The position numbers were made by a program, and so were the translations under genes. From contig NZ_BIMB01000053.1 in assembly GCF_004000865.1 (NCBI RefSeq), positions 1 to 49,454 on the forward strand: 49,454 bases of DNA. Direction: 5' to 3'. This document shows, in pieces, positions 1-8,439 of this stretch. The notes beneath the pieces were generated by a model. The model did not search any database. It was not told where the DNA came from and saw only the letters and a list, made by a program, of their open reading frames with translations. The first letter of the stretch is position 1, and the number at the start of each line of letters is the position of its first letter. The stretch comes from Paenibacillus elgii NBRC 100335 (GTDB taxonomy: Bacteria; Bacillota; Bacilli; Paenibacillales; NBRC-103111).

Positions 1-1118
1 TCCGCTGCCGCCGCTTCCTCGCGGCTGCGTTCCCGCTCAGCCGCTAGCTGCCGCTCCAGCTCCGCCTGCTGCGCCTCCGCTGCGCGCGCCTGCTCCGCAA
101 GCATCGCCTCCGCTGCGGCTGCTTGCTCCCGAAGCTCGCGTTCCTTCGCTTCGCTCAGCTCCTGCAGCTCGTTATAAAGCGCCACCTGCAGCTCAATCTC
201 CTGCTGCTGACCGGAGAGCTGCTCCTGCAGCCCGTCGAGCTGGTCGCTCAGCTCGGCGTACTGCTGTTCCCGCTCCGCGAGCCGCTTCGCCGTCTCGCCG
301 CGCGTCTGCTCGGTCGCCTGCAGCCGCTGCTCCAGCTCGCTTGCGCGCTTCTCCTGCGCCGTCAGCCGCTCTTGCGTCTGACGCTCCGCTTCCGCCTGCT
401 TGCTCAGCTGTGCTTCCTGCGAAGCGATCTTCGCCCGCAGGCCATCCCGCTCCTTAGCCTGCTCGGCCGATCGGCGCTCAAGCTCCTGCTTCGCTTGCTC
501 CAGCTCACGAATCCGCTGCCCGCGGCGCTCCGCCTCCTGCGCTTCGGCTGCGCAGCGCCCCTCGAACTCGCGTGCCCGTTCCAGCGTCTCGGCCAGCTTG
601 CGTTCCAACTCGCCGCTCAGCTCTAGCTGGCCGTTCAACCGTTCCCGGCTTTCGGCAAGCTCGCTATCGAGCGTGGACAAACGGTCGCGAAGCGGTTCCA
701 GCTCGGCCCGCAGCGCTGCCGCTTCCGACTCGGCGCGTTCCCGCGAAGCCTGCTGCTCTCCGCGCTCTGCTTCGAGCTTAGCCAGCCGTTCACGCTCCGT
801 CTCCATCTCCTGCTGAAGCTGCGCATGGCGCTCGCTTAACCGTTCCAGCTCTTCGCTCGCCTGCTCGAGCTGCCGCTGACGTTCCAATACCGATTCAAAA
901 TCCTGACGCATCCGGCTCCATTCGTCCGCCATATTGACGGCCGCGAGCACTGCGATTTTAGGCAAATCAAGCCGCGGGCTGCTCTCCGCGATCTTGTGCA
1001 TTTGATCGTTCACCAGAGCGGCCACTTGCTTTATATAGGAAGGGCTGGATTTTGAAACCAGCTTGTACTGGGTACCATAAATATCGACGGTCATCCGGAC
1101 TTTGTCTTCACCGCTCAT
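1..1118 (-). CDS. zapA: ZapA-like cell division protein with very long coiled-coil extension (partial)
   Basis: The reading frame starts at ATG 1118 (MSGEDKVRMTVDIYGTQYKL) and is still open at base 1, so at least 372 residues are present and the C-terminus lies outside the window. Residues 1 to about 90 match the ZapA family, which promotes FtsZ bundling at the division ring: a beta-strand start, then helices around DLPKIAVLAAVNMADEW. The rest, from about residue 90, is almost only Glu, Gln, Arg, Ala and Leu in heptad-like order, that is, one continuous predicted coiled coil of more than 280 residues. Ordinary ZapA is roughly 85-110 residues, so this is a strongly extended form. It follows pheT, as in Bacillus where zapA lies near pheST. 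The ZapA assignment of the N-terminus is firm; the role of the extension is unknown. Confidence 0.85.
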   Translation of the reverse strand, partial: MSGEDKVRMTVDIYGTQYKLVSKSSPSYIKQVAALVNDQMHKIAESSPRLDLPKIAVLAAVNMADEWSRMRQDFESVLERQRQLEQASEELERLSERHAQLQQEMETERERLAKLEAERGEQQASRERAESEAAALRAELEPLRDRLSTLDSELAESRERLNGQLELSGELERKLAETLERAREFEGRCAAEAQEAERRGQRIRELEQAKQELERRSAEQAKERDGLRAKIASQEAQLSKQAEAERQTQERLTAQEKRASELEQRLQATEQTRGETAKRLAEREQQYAELSDQLDGLQEQLSGQQQEIELQVALYNELQELSEAKERELREQAAAAEAMLAEQARAAEAQQAELERQLAAERERSREEAAAA

Positions 1119-1144
1119 GCGCCTTGCTCCCCTTTCCGAAACAC

Positions 1145-1190
1145 AAAAAAAAGATTCTCCGTATCCTATAGACTTCGATACGGAGAATCG
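1145..1190 (-). terminator. Rho-independent terminator after pheT
   Basis: A perfect 13-bp inverted repeat (1154-1166 and 1178-1190) encloses an 11-nt loop. On the minus strand it is followed by a run of T (A on the plus strand, about 1145-1153). It lies between the pheT stop and the zapA start, so zapA probably has its own promoter or depends on read-through. Confidence 0.85.
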
Positions 1191-1239
1191 CTTTTCCTGC
1201 TGTCGTTTTCAGACTTTTGCCGGACAAATCACAAGGGAA

Positions 1240-3690
1240 TTATTTCCTGAGCTCGGCGCCGAACCCTTCCTCTAGGGCCGCTACGACACGGCCGTGCAGC
1301 TCGCTGACCTCTTCGTCCGTCAACGTCCGCTCCAGCGTGCGGTAGACCAGCGAGATGGCCACGCTCTTCTTATCCGCGCCAAGCCGCTCGCCGGTGTAAA
1401 TGTCGAACACCTGGATCGATTCGAGCAGGCTGCCCGCGGTTTCCCGCGCCTTGGCGAGCAGATCGCCGACAGGAACGCTGCGGTCCACGACGAGCGCCAT
1501 ATCCCGGCCGATTGCCGGGAATCGAGGCAGCGGACGGTAGGCAAAGCTTTCGTTTGCCAATTGCGCGAGTGTATCCAGCTCGACTTCGAGGACATACGTA
1601 TCCGCAAGGTCCTTTTGCTGCTGAAGCGCCGGGTGAAGCTGGCCGATCGTTCCGATGGCCCGGCTGCCGCTCGGTGTTTCGACAACGATCTGCGCCGTCC
1701 GTCCCGGATGGAAGCCTTCCGGCTGGGCGGCCTCGTACCGAACGCCGTCGATTCCGAGATAGGACACTACCCCTTCGAAAATACCCTTCAAATCATAAAA
1801 GTCGACATCGGCCGGCTTGCCGGTCCAATGCAGCTCGCTTCGTTTGCCGGTCATGAGGATGGCAAGCTGCAGCTTTTCTTCCGGTAGATGGCTCAACTGC
1901 GCATCTCCGGTAACGAATACGCGGCCGATTTCGAACACGGCGACATCGTCCTGATTCCGGTTCCGGTTATATACCGCCACGTCGAGCAAATGCGGGATCA
2001 GGCTCGTACGCAGCACGCTGCGGTCCTCGCTCATCGGCATTGCCAGAGCAATCGGCTTCGCGTCCGGGTAAGCGCCCGCATATTGGCGGATTTGCTCCGG
2101 ATGCGTGAACGTGTACGTAATCGCCTCGTGCAGGCCGCTGCCCGTCAGCAGCGTCCGAGTCAAGCGGCGGATCGCCTGCTCCCGGGTAAGCGCGCCCGGC
2201 GTCGTTACCACGTTCATCAGCGTGGTCGGAATGTTGTCGTAGCCGTGCAGACGGGCCACTTCCTCGATCAGATCGACGGCGCGGGTAATATCGCCGCGGC
2301 GGCTTGGCACATGCACCAGCAGTCCGTCCTGCTCCAATGGCTCGACTGTGAAGTTCAACCGTTCGAAGATCGCTTTTACTTCTTCAACCGACAACTCCGT
2401 GCCAAGATACCCGTTGATGCGGCTTACGGTCAACTCGATTTGCACCGGTTTGCGCTCTCCTGCCACCGCTTCAACGATGCCGGACGCTACTTGGCCGCCG
2501 GCCAGCTCGGCGATGAGAGCCGCTGCGCGGTTCAGCGCAGGAATAACCGCTTCCGGATTCGCTTCCTTCTCGAAGCGCAGCGACGCTTCCGAACGAAGCC
2601 CGAGCTGACGCGACGTTTTGCGGACCGAGGAACCGGCAAAGTTGGCCGACTCCAGCAGGATCCGCGTCGTTCCGTCCGATACTTCGGAGTTCGCTCCGCC
2701 CATGACGCCCGCGATCGCGACCGGCTTCACCCCGTCGGTGATCAGCAGCATATGCGGCTCCAAGGTCCGCTCCGCATCGTCCAGCGTCACGAGCTTCTCG
2801 CCTTCGCGGGCAAGCCGCACGTCGATATGGCCGTTGTTCAGCTGATCCGCATCGAACGCGTGCAGAGGCTGGCCGTATTCGAACATGACGAAGTTGGTCA
2901 CATCCACGATATTGTTGATCGGACGCACGCCGGCAGCCATCAGGCGGTTTTGCAGCCAAAGCGGCGACGGCCCGATTTTCACGCCTTCGATCAGACGCGC
3001 CGCGTAATGCGAGCATTGCTCTTTCGCCGAAATTTCTACGGAAATCCGGTCCGCCGCTTTGACGGCTGCCGCGCTGTCGCTCAAGCCCGCTTCCGCATCC
3101 GGCAGCTTCACCCCGCGGCCCAGAATCGCCCCGATCTCATAGGCTGCGCCCAGCATGCTGAGGCAGTCGGAACGGTTCGGCGTCAGGTCGAAGTCCATCA
3201 CTTCGTCGTCTAACGCAAGAACGTCAAGGATGCTTGCGCCGACCTGCGTATCCTCCGGCAGCACCAGAATGCCTTCTTGAATTTCCTTCGGTAGCAGCTT
3301 GTCGTTCAAGCCAAGCTCCTTGGCGGAGCAGATCATGCCTTGCGACTCGACGCCGCGCAGCTTCGCCCGCTTGATGACGAGGCCGTCCGGCAGCTTCGCG
3401 CCGACGATGGCGACGGGCACCTTTTGCCCTGCGGCTACGTTTTTGGCCCCGCACACGATTTGGAGATCCTCGCCTTGACCTACGTCGACAATACAGACGC
3501 TCAGTTTATCGGCGTCGGGATGCTTTTCGCGCGATTTGACGAAACCGACAAACACCTGCGTTACGCCTTTGTTACGGCTTTCCACGATATCAACTTCAAT
3601 GCCGCTGCGGGTCAGCTTTTCCGCCAGCTCGGCGGCCGAATAGCCGCTGACATCCACATACTGCGACAACCATTGGTAAGATACTTTCAT
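1240..3690 (-). CDS. pheT: Phenylalanyl-tRNA synthetase beta subunit
   Basis: This 816-residue protein is full length for bacterial PheT. The order of domains is visible: an N-terminal tRNA-binding OB-fold (about residues 40-150, with HPDADKLSVCIVDVG), the B3/B4 editing region (about 210-400, RPINNIVDVTNFVMFEYGQP), the B5 domain (about 405-480) and a C-terminal ferredoxin-fold anticodon-binding domain (about 720-816, FPAIGRDMALVVD). With PheS it forms the alpha2-beta2 enzyme that charges tRNA-Phe; the beta subunit carries the editing site. It lies 23 bp downstream of pheS in one operon under the Phe T-box at 4801-5092, and a strong hairpin follows it. Nothing unusual was seen in the protein. 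Confidence 0.97.
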   Translation of the reverse strand: MKVSYQWLSQYVDVSGYSAAELAEKLTRSGIEVDIVESRNKGVTQVFVGFVKSREKHPDADKLSVCIVDVGQGEDLQIVCGAKNVAAGQKVPVAIVGAKLPDGLVIKRAKLRGVESQGMICSAKELGLNDKLLPKEIQEGILVLPEDTQVGASILDVLALDDEVMDFDLTPNRSDCLSMLGAAYEIGAILGRGVKLPDAEAGLSDSAAAVKAADRISVEISAKEQCSHYAARLIEGVKIGPSPLWLQNRLMAAGVRPINNIVDVTNFVMFEYGQPLHAFDADQLNNGHIDVRLAREGEKLVTLDDAERTLEPHMLLITDGVKPVAIAGVMGGANSEVSDGTTRILLESANFAGSSVRKTSRQLGLRSEASLRFEKEANPEAVIPALNRAAALIAELAGGQVASGIVEAVAGERKPVQIELTVSRINGYLGTELSVEEVKAIFERLNFTVEPLEQDGLLVHVPSRRGDITRAVDLIEEVARLHGYDNIPTTLMNVVTTPGALTREQAIRRLTRTLLTGSGLHEAITYTFTHPEQIRQYAGAYPDAKPIALAMPMSEDRSVLRTSLIPHLLDVAVYNRNRNQDDVAVFEIGRVFVTGDAQLSHLPEEKLQLAILMTGKRSELHWTGKPADVDFYDLKGIFEGVVSYLGIDGVRYEAAQPEGFHPGRTAQIVVETPSGSRAIGTIGQLHPALQQQKDLADTYVLEVELDTLAQLANESFAYRPLPRFPAIGRDMALVVDRSVPVGDLLAKARETAGSLLESIQVFDIYTGERLGADKKSVAISLVYRTLERTLTDEEVSELHGRVVAALEEGFGAELRK

Positions 3691-3713
3691 GATTTAGCCC
3701 ACGCTCCTCTCGC

Positions 3714-4748
3714 TTACAAATGCACGAACTGCTTCAAGAAGCGCAGATCGTTCGTATAGAAATGCCGGATATCTTCAATGTCGTACTTCAGCATAGCCAC
3801 CCGCTCGACGCCAAGGCCGAACGCAAAGCCGCTGTATACTTCCGGATCGTAGCCCGCCATCTCCAGCACGCGCGGATGCACCATGCCGGAGCCAAGAATT
3901 TCAAGCCAGCCGGTATGCTTGCACACCCGACAGCCTTCGCCGCCGCACATCGCGCAGGTGACGTCGACCTCGGCACTCGGCTCCGTGAACGGGAAAAAGC
4001 TCGGGCGCATCCGGATTTGCGTCTGCTTCCCGAACAGTTCCTGCACGAATTGCAGCAGCGTCCCCTTCAAATCGCTCATGCGGATGCCCTTGTCGATCAC
4101 GAGACCTTCGATCTGCGTGAACATGTGGGAATGCGTCGCATCGTCGTCGTCGCGGCGATATACGCGTCCCGGACAAATGATTTTGACCGGCACATGGCCT
4201 TTCATTTTCTCCATCGTACGGACCTGCACCGGAGACGTGTGCGTGCGCATCAAGATTTCGTCGGTAATATAGAACGAATCCTGCATGTCGCGGGCCGGGT
4301 GGTTTTTCGGCAGGTTGAGCGCTTCGAAGTTGTAGTAATCCTGCTCCACCTCTGGACCTTCGGCTACCGTATAGCCCATGCCGATGAAAATGTCTTCGAT
4401 CTCCTCGATCACTTTGCTGATCGGATGCACCGCGCCGCGCGCCGCCGGACGACCCGGCAGAGTCACGTCGATCCGCTCCGCCGCAAGCCGGGCATTCGTC
4501 TCCGCCTCGTTGTATGCCACCTGCTTCGCCTCGATGACTTCCTCAATCGCGCCGCGAACCTCGTTAGCCACCTGACCGATGACCGGACGCTCCTCCGCGC
4601 TCAAAGCTCCCATCCCGCGCAAAATTTCCGTCAGCGGGCCTTTTTTGCCCAAATACTTGATCCGAAGGTCGGCAAGCTGCTGCTGGTTTTCCACTTGAGC
4701 CAGCTCACGCAGCGCTTCTTCCTTCAGTGTAAGCAATCGTTCTTTCAT
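3714..4748 (-). CDS. pheS: Phenylalanyl-tRNA synthetase alpha subunit
   Basis: This 344-residue protein is standard for PheS. The N-terminal coiled coil (about 1-90) that contacts tRNA is followed by the class II catalytic core: motif 1 near HPISKVIEEIEDIFIGMGY, motif 2 near CPGRVYRRDDDDATHSHMF and motif 3 near GFAFGLGVERVAMLKYDI. A cysteine cluster (CAMCGGEGCRVCKHTGW) lies before motif 3, as is common in Bacillota PheS. It attaches phenylalanine to tRNA-Phe together with PheT. It is the first gene behind the T-box leader, and its ATG follows a GGAGGGA ribosome site. Confidence 0.97.
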   Translation of the reverse strand: MKERLLTLKEEALRELAQVENQQQLADLRIKYLGKKGPLTEILRGMGALSAEERPVIGQVANEVRGAIEEVIEAKQVAYNEAETNARLAAERIDVTLPGRPAARGAVHPISKVIEEIEDIFIGMGYTVAEGPEVEQDYYNFEALNLPKNHPARDMQDSFYITDEILMRTHTSPVQVRTMEKMKGHVPVKIICPGRVYRRDDDDATHSHMFTQIEGLVIDKGIRMSDLKGTLLQFVQELFGKQTQIRMRPSFFPFTEPSAEVDVTCAMCGGEGCRVCKHTGWLEILGSGMVHPRVLEMAGYDPEVYSGFAFGLGVERVAMLKYDIEDIRHFYTNDLRFLKQFVHL

Positions 4749-4800
4749 GCCTGCATTCCCTCCTTGTATGATTTCCGCCTGCGCCGTGTCCGCGAACGCA

Positions 4801-5092
4801 AAAAAGGCTTTTCCATCCCGGTAAGGGACGAAAAAGCCGTGGTACCACCCTTGTTTCAGAAGACAGGCTAAGCCGCCTGAAGTCTTCTTCCTTCATTGAA
4901 CGTAACGGTTCGGGAACTTGCGTTCTGGACCGGTTCCTCCTACTTGCCGACGGATCGAATGGACCGCGCGGTTTCAAAGGACTGCTCGGGAGCGAACTTC
5001 GGCAGCCTGGTTCTTTGGACACGCTCTCAATCTCCGGCGTCTCCTCCCTGTCAAGAGGCACTGCTTACTTTTCTCCGTCAACGCATTTGGCA
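4801..5092 (-). promoter_or_regulatory. tRNA-Phe T-box leader of pheST (copy 1)
   Basis: Read on the minus strand, this leader has the parts of a T-box riboswitch: a loop-E AGTA in the 5' arm of stem I, a specifier loop containing TTC (Phe; plus-strand 4994-4996), the conserved T-box AGGGTGGTACCACGG (4839-4853), and a terminator hairpin ending in a T-run (4801-4838). Uncharged tRNA-Phe should stabilise the antiterminator and switch on pheST. The specifier was assigned by eye from the stem pairing around it. It is about 94% identical to a second copy at 5623-5913. Confidence 0.93.
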
Positions 5093-5112
5093 GTATTCAG
5101 TATATGAGAAGT

Positions 5113-5141
5113 ATTATATGCAAACCGGCGGCCGAATGCAA
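5113..5141 (-). promoter_or_regulatory. Sigma-A promoter of the pheST T-box leader
   Basis: On the minus strand there is a -35 TTGCAT (5136-5141), a 17-bp spacer and a consensus -10 TATAAT (5113-5118). The predicted start falls about 20 bp before the T-box leader. Confidence 0.8.
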
Positions 5142-5196
5142 GCGCAAACGGCGCAGTTCACAGCATGTTCATGTGAGAAGTAAGATGACGGTGAAG

Positions 5197-5580
5197 TTAT
5201 GAACGGTCCTCGATGGCGGAGATTTTTCCGTCTTGAAAAGCAAACCGCGAGCTTCCCCGTAATTTGATCGTCTCACCAGCCTTCGGCCCGCCCGGGCGAT
5301 CGGTACCGAGCGTGCCTTCGTAGTCGATTTCAACGTCAACCTGGTCCTCGTGAAACCGGAAGGTCAGCACCTTTTGGCAGCGGCTCTCGAATATAGCGGC
5401 CGATTGCACGGCCAAATTTCTAAACGCTTCGATTCCCGCCGTCTCCGCGGTCACCTCGCCGTTCGATACGTTGCGAAACCGGACCTCCTCGTGCAAAAGC
5501 GACACTATACCGTCAACATCAAAGGAATTGTAATACCGGATGTAGGCGCGGATCATCGCTTCTTTTTGCTCGTTGTTCAT
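5197..5580 (-). CDS. NTF2/SnoaL-like small protein behind a second Phe T-box
   Basis: This 127-residue protein starts at ATG 5580 (MNNEQKEAMIRAYIRYYNSF), chosen because GGAGG lies 7 bp upstream; a longer frame upstream only reads through the T-box terminator. It has the cone-shaped NTF2/SnoaL pattern: an N-terminal helix with YYNSFDVDGIVSLLHEEVRF, then alternating strands ending in SRFAFQDGKISAIEDRS. Such proteins are isomerases, cyclases or ligand-binding domains; no specific substrate can be read from the sequence. It sits between two Phe T-box leaders, and no clear terminator follows it, so transcripts could run into the pheST leader. Family confidence is good; function and link to phenylalanine are unknown. 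Confidence 0.8.
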   Translation of the reverse strand: MNNEQKEAMIRAYIRYYNSFDVDGIVSLLHEEVRFRNVSNGEVTAETAGIEAFRNLAVQSAAIFESRCQKVLTFRFHEDQVDVEIDYEGTLGTDRPGGPKAGETIKLRGSSRFAFQDGKISAIEDRS

Positions 5581-5622
5581 AGAATATTCCTCCGATTCGA
5601 TTATGTGTGAATTCGACCACGC

Positions 5623-5913
5623 AAAAAAGGCTTTTCCATCCCGGTAAGGGACGAAAAAGCCGTGGTACCACCCTTGTTTCGGAAGACCGGCTATGCCGCC
5701 TGGAGTCTTCCTCTTCATTGAACGTAACGGTTCGGGAACTTGCGTTCGGACCGGTTCCCCCTACTTGCCGACGGGTCGGATGGACCGCGCGGTTTCAAAG
5801 GACTGCTCGGGAGCGAACTTCGGCAGCCTGGTTCCTCGGACACGCTCTCAATCTCCGGCGTCTCCTCCCTGTGAAGAAGCACTGCTTACTTTTCTCCGTC
5901 AACGCATTTGGCG
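5623..5913 (-). promoter_or_regulatory. tRNA-Phe T-box leader (copy 2) upstream of the NTF2-like gene
   Basis: This is a near-duplicate of the pheST leader. It has the same AGTA loop E, TTC specifier (plus-strand 5815-5817), T-box AGGGTGGTACCACGG (about 5660-5674) and an identical terminator hairpin with T-run (5623-5660). By eye there are roughly 15-20 differences over about 290 nt, and all key elements are intact. It ends about 40 bp before the NTF2-like start codon, so it should control that gene by the same tRNA-Phe sensing. Confidence 0.92.
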
Positions 5914-5929
5914 TATGGAATTAAAAGGT

Positions 5930-5959
5930 ATTATAAGTCAAACGGCGGGAAAGCTGCAA
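5930..5959 (-). promoter_or_regulatory. Sigma-A promoter of T-box copy 2
   Basis: On the minus strand there is a -35 TTGCAG (5954-5959), an 18-bp spacer and a -10 TATAAT (5930-5935). It resembles the promoter of copy 1, so the duplication probably included the promoter. Confidence 0.75.
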
Positions 5960-6047
5960 GCGGAAAATGATCCGGTCACAAAAAAAATTGCTGCATCGTC
6001 TTAGGAGTGTAAGCAAGCAGAAAACAAAACCAAAGGAGCGGATTTCC

Positions 6048-6506
6048 ATGAAAGTAAGAATGAATCATTACGAAGTGAACCCGAAAGCGTATGAAACGAT
6101 GCTCGGCTTGGAGAAATTTGCCGCAAGCGGGCTGGACCACACGCTCTATGAGTTGATCAAAATCCGGGCGTCGCAGATCAACGGCTGCGCTTTTTGCCTG
6201 GATATGCATACGGAGGCGCTGCTGAAAGTGAGCGGCAACGAACGCCGGATTCATCTCATTAGCGTTTGGCGGGAATCGCCGTTTTTCACGGAAGCGGAAC
6301 GGGCAGCTCTTGAGCTGACGGAAGCCGTGACGCTGATCTCGGACGGCGGAGTGCCGCAAAGCTTGTACGAGCGGGTACGCGAGCATTTCGACGAAAAACA
6401 GTATGTCGCGCTGATCATGGCTATCGTAACGATCAACAGCTGGAACCGGCTTGCCATCTCCACCGGCATGTTCCCGGGCTGCCTCGACCCCCAGTCGGGC
6501 AAGTAA
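6048..6506 (+). CDS. AhpD-like carboxymuconolactone decarboxylase family protein
   Basis: This 152-residue protein starts at ATG 6048 (MKVRMNHYEVNPKAYETMLG) behind AAAGGAG at 6032-6038. It carries the family motif SQINGCAFCLDMHTEALLK, with the redox pair CxxC and the following His that define the AhpD core. Members reduce peroxides or act as thiol-dependent oxidoreductases; closely similar single-domain proteins are often annotated only as alkylhydroperoxidase-like. It is divergent from the T-box/NTF2 unit and has no partner such as ahpC or a regulator nearby. A bidirectional hairpin at 6660-6685 ends the unit. Confidence 0.9.
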   Translation: MKVRMNHYEVNPKAYETMLGLEKFAASGLDHTLYELIKIRASQINGCAFCLDMHTEALLKVSGNERRIHLISVWRESPFFTEAERAALELTEAVTLISDGGVPQSLYERVREHFDEKQYVALIMAIVTINSWNRLAISTGMFPGCLDPQSGK

Positions 6507-6556
6507 AATAGAACCGCATCAAGTCCGTCAGCGAAAAATATATTTTGACCGATTAG

Positions 6557-6643
6557 GCGGACGGCCGGTACGTGTATTGGGAATACGAAGGCTCGCTTGA
6601 CGATATCGCCAGGCGTCTGGCTGACGCCGGAGTTTTGATTTAA
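6557..6643 (+). pseudogene. C-terminal gene remnant (28 codons)
   Basis: Directly after an in-frame TAG, a frame encodes ADGRYVYWEYEGSLDDIARR followed by LADAGVLI and a TAA stop. The composition and ending look like the true C-terminus of a protein, but there is no start codon or upstream frame. I do not recognise the family. It may be a leftover of a deleted gene between the AhpD-like gene and the terminator. Confidence 0.35.
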
Positions 6644-6659
6644 AACAACAAAGACACAC

Positions 6660-6685
6660 AAAAGAGCCGCGGTTGCGGCTCTTTT
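6660..6685. terminator. Bidirectional terminator
   Basis: An 8-bp perfect stem (agagccgc / gcggctct, 6663-6670 and 6675-6682) with a 4-nt loop is flanked by A-run and T-run. It can end both the plus-strand AhpD-like gene and the minus-strand kelch gene. Confidence 0.85.
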
Positions 6686-6694
6686 AATCATTAC

Positions 6695-8191
6695 TTAGTC
6701 TTTCTGCACATATTCGTTTACTTCATAGGTTAAGACTTTATCGTAAATGATATAATCCTTCCGGCTTACAAAGGGGCCTCTATTATTGTTATGTTTATCA
6801 ATAGCATACGAAACTGGGCCTGTACCGGACGCTTTTGCTTCATACCAATTAATAAATGCTTGAACTTCAGCCAAGCTTAGATCAAATTCTTTCTCAAGGC
6901 CATTATTCATCGTTACAACAAGCAGCGCCCGTTTTGTCTGAGAAGCTTGTGGTGTTGCCGATGCCTCATTTGAAACTCCGCTTTCTCCAATGCTATTAAC
7001 GGCATAAACAACATAGTAGTAGGTAGTTCCGTTAATAACGTCTTTATCTAAATAAGTATTATTTCCGCTATACACGTTTGTTGCTACTGTCGTATAGGGA
7101 CCTCCGGGAGTTAAGGACCTTTTAATAGTATAACTTGACGCTCCTTCAGAACTGGTCCAGTTTAAAGAAACGGAAGCGTCCCCGCCGGTTGCCGTAAGAT
7201 TCAACGGAGCAGAGGGTGCTTCACCATAAACTTCCACACTTCCAACAGCATTATTGGATGAATTAGTACTGCTTCCACCAACTACATAGATTTTTCCATT
7301 ATAAGTCACAACGCCCAAACCGCTTCTAACATGATTCAATTTAGCTTGTGGTGTCCATGTATTTGTTTTCGGATCATATGCTTCAACGGTATTTGTTTCA
7401 TAGCCTTGATTATTTCCGCCAATGGCAAATATTTTTCCTGAGAAAACTACGGCATTACCCGCCCCTCTATATCCAGACATATTCAGTTTTGATGTCCATT
7501 TATCAGTAGCCGGATTATATTCTTGAAAGCTGTTTAACGAAACGTTGGTCGAATTGTCTATCAATCTTCCGCCTACTAAATAAATTTTATCATTCAATAC
7601 TACGGCAGCAGAACCATGAATCGCTGTAGGCATATTGGATTTTGAAGTCCAGGTATCGGTGGCCGGGTCATATACATCTACGTTTGTGACTGACCTTATA
7701 CCTGTAGTCATGCCACCAAAAAGATAAATTTTATTATTGTATACCACAGCAGATCTTAAACCTAGATCTGAAGGCATGCTCGCTTTAGTGGACCAAGTAT
7801 CCGTCGAAGGATTATACATCTCTACCGTTTTTAACGAAGATCCCCCAGTCCAAGTAAAAAAATTGCCGTTATAACCACCGAATACGTAAATATTACCGTT
7901 GTAGACAACCGATGCAGCCGATGAACGGGCGGTCGGCATTTTGGATTTTGTTTCCCAGCTATTCGTGCTTATATCATATACTTGAATGTCTTGATATGAA
8001 GCCGATCCGGCTGAGCCTCCGATGGCATAGATTTTCCCATTGACTTCAACAGTCGCTGCTGCAGCTCTCGGATTAGGCATATTCGATTCGATTTTCCATG
8101 TTCCTGCGGCATCGGCTAAAGCTATATTGCTGAACAAAAAAATACATGATACCAAAAATAAAAATGAAAAGTATCCTTTTTCAAACTTCAT
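6695..8191 (-). CDS. Secreted kelch-repeat protein with fibronectin type III domain
   Basis: This 498-residue protein starts at ATG 8191 behind GGAGGAAAG; an upstream in-frame ATG lacks a ribosome site. Residues 1-27 form a Sec signal peptide (MKFEKGYFSFLFLVSCIFLF, cleavage probably after ALA). Residues about 32-320 hold six kelch repeats with the repeated IYAIGG / VYDxxTxxW pattern, predicting a six-bladed beta-propeller. Residues about 325-415 are a fibronectin type III domain (PSAPLNLTATGGDASVSLNW). The last about 80 residues (KRALLVVTMNNGLEKEFDLS) are a compact domain I cannot name. It is probably an extracellular or wall-associated carbohydrate- or protein-binding protein; no catalytic motif is seen. 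The gene is distinctly AT-rich compared with its neighbours, which suggests transfer. Confidence 0.85.
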   Translation of the reverse strand: MKFEKGYFSFLFLVSCIFLFSNIALADAAGTWKIESNMPNPRAAAATVEVNGKIYAIGGSAGSASYQDIQVYDISTNSWETKSKMPTARSSAASVVYNGNIYVFGGYNGNFFTWTGGSSLKTVEMYNPSTDTWSTKASMPSDLGLRSAVVYNNKIYLFGGMTTGIRSVTNVDVYDPATDTWTSKSNMPTAIHGSAAVVLNDKIYLVGGRLIDNSTNVSLNSFQEYNPATDKWTSKLNMSGYRGAGNAVVFSGKIFAIGGNNQGYETNTVEAYDPKTNTWTPQAKLNHVRSGLGVVTYNGKIYVVGGSSTNSSNNAVGSVEVYGEAPSAPLNLTATGGDASVSLNWTSSEGASSYTIKRSLTPGGPYTTVATNVYSGNNTYLDKDVINGTTYYYVVYAVNSIGESGVSNEASATPQASQTKRALLVVTMNNGLEKEFDLSLAEVQAFINWYEAKASGTGPVSYAIDKHNNNRGPFVSRKDYIIYDKVLTYEVNEYVQKD

Positions 8192-8439
8192 AAGCACTTT
8201 CCTCCATATTTTGTATTTGCACTTTCCTCGAATAGGATAATACAAATTTCTACATTTATTGTCTAAACATATATGCCCATATTATTATATTTTTGTATAT
8301 AATTTTAATTTTGACTTAAATTTGGCTGTTTTTTTGATTAATTACTCTTCAATAACTGAAGTTCGTATACTAAAACTCTTGCTACTTTATCGGGGAAAAG
8401 CGATTGCTTCTCCCCTATTCTAAGTCAGCTCGATTGCTG
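8192..8439. other. AT-rich intergenic region
   Basis: This stretch of about 250 bp between the kelch gene start and the mannosidase stop is very AT-rich. It must contain the kelch promoter; several TATAAT-like hexamers occur (about 8275-8310), but none has a convincing -35. No clear terminator for the mannosidase gene is visible. Confidence 0.4.

Noticed and set aside
1294..3213. Long plus-strand frames (1294-1887 and 1888-3213) opposite pheT
   Set aside because: They are antisense shadows of a high-GC gene; they have no family features, and pheT is intact.
5581..5718. N-terminal extension of the NTF2-like protein to 173 residues
   Set aside because: The extension reads through the T-box terminator; the ATG at 5580 has the proper ribosome site.
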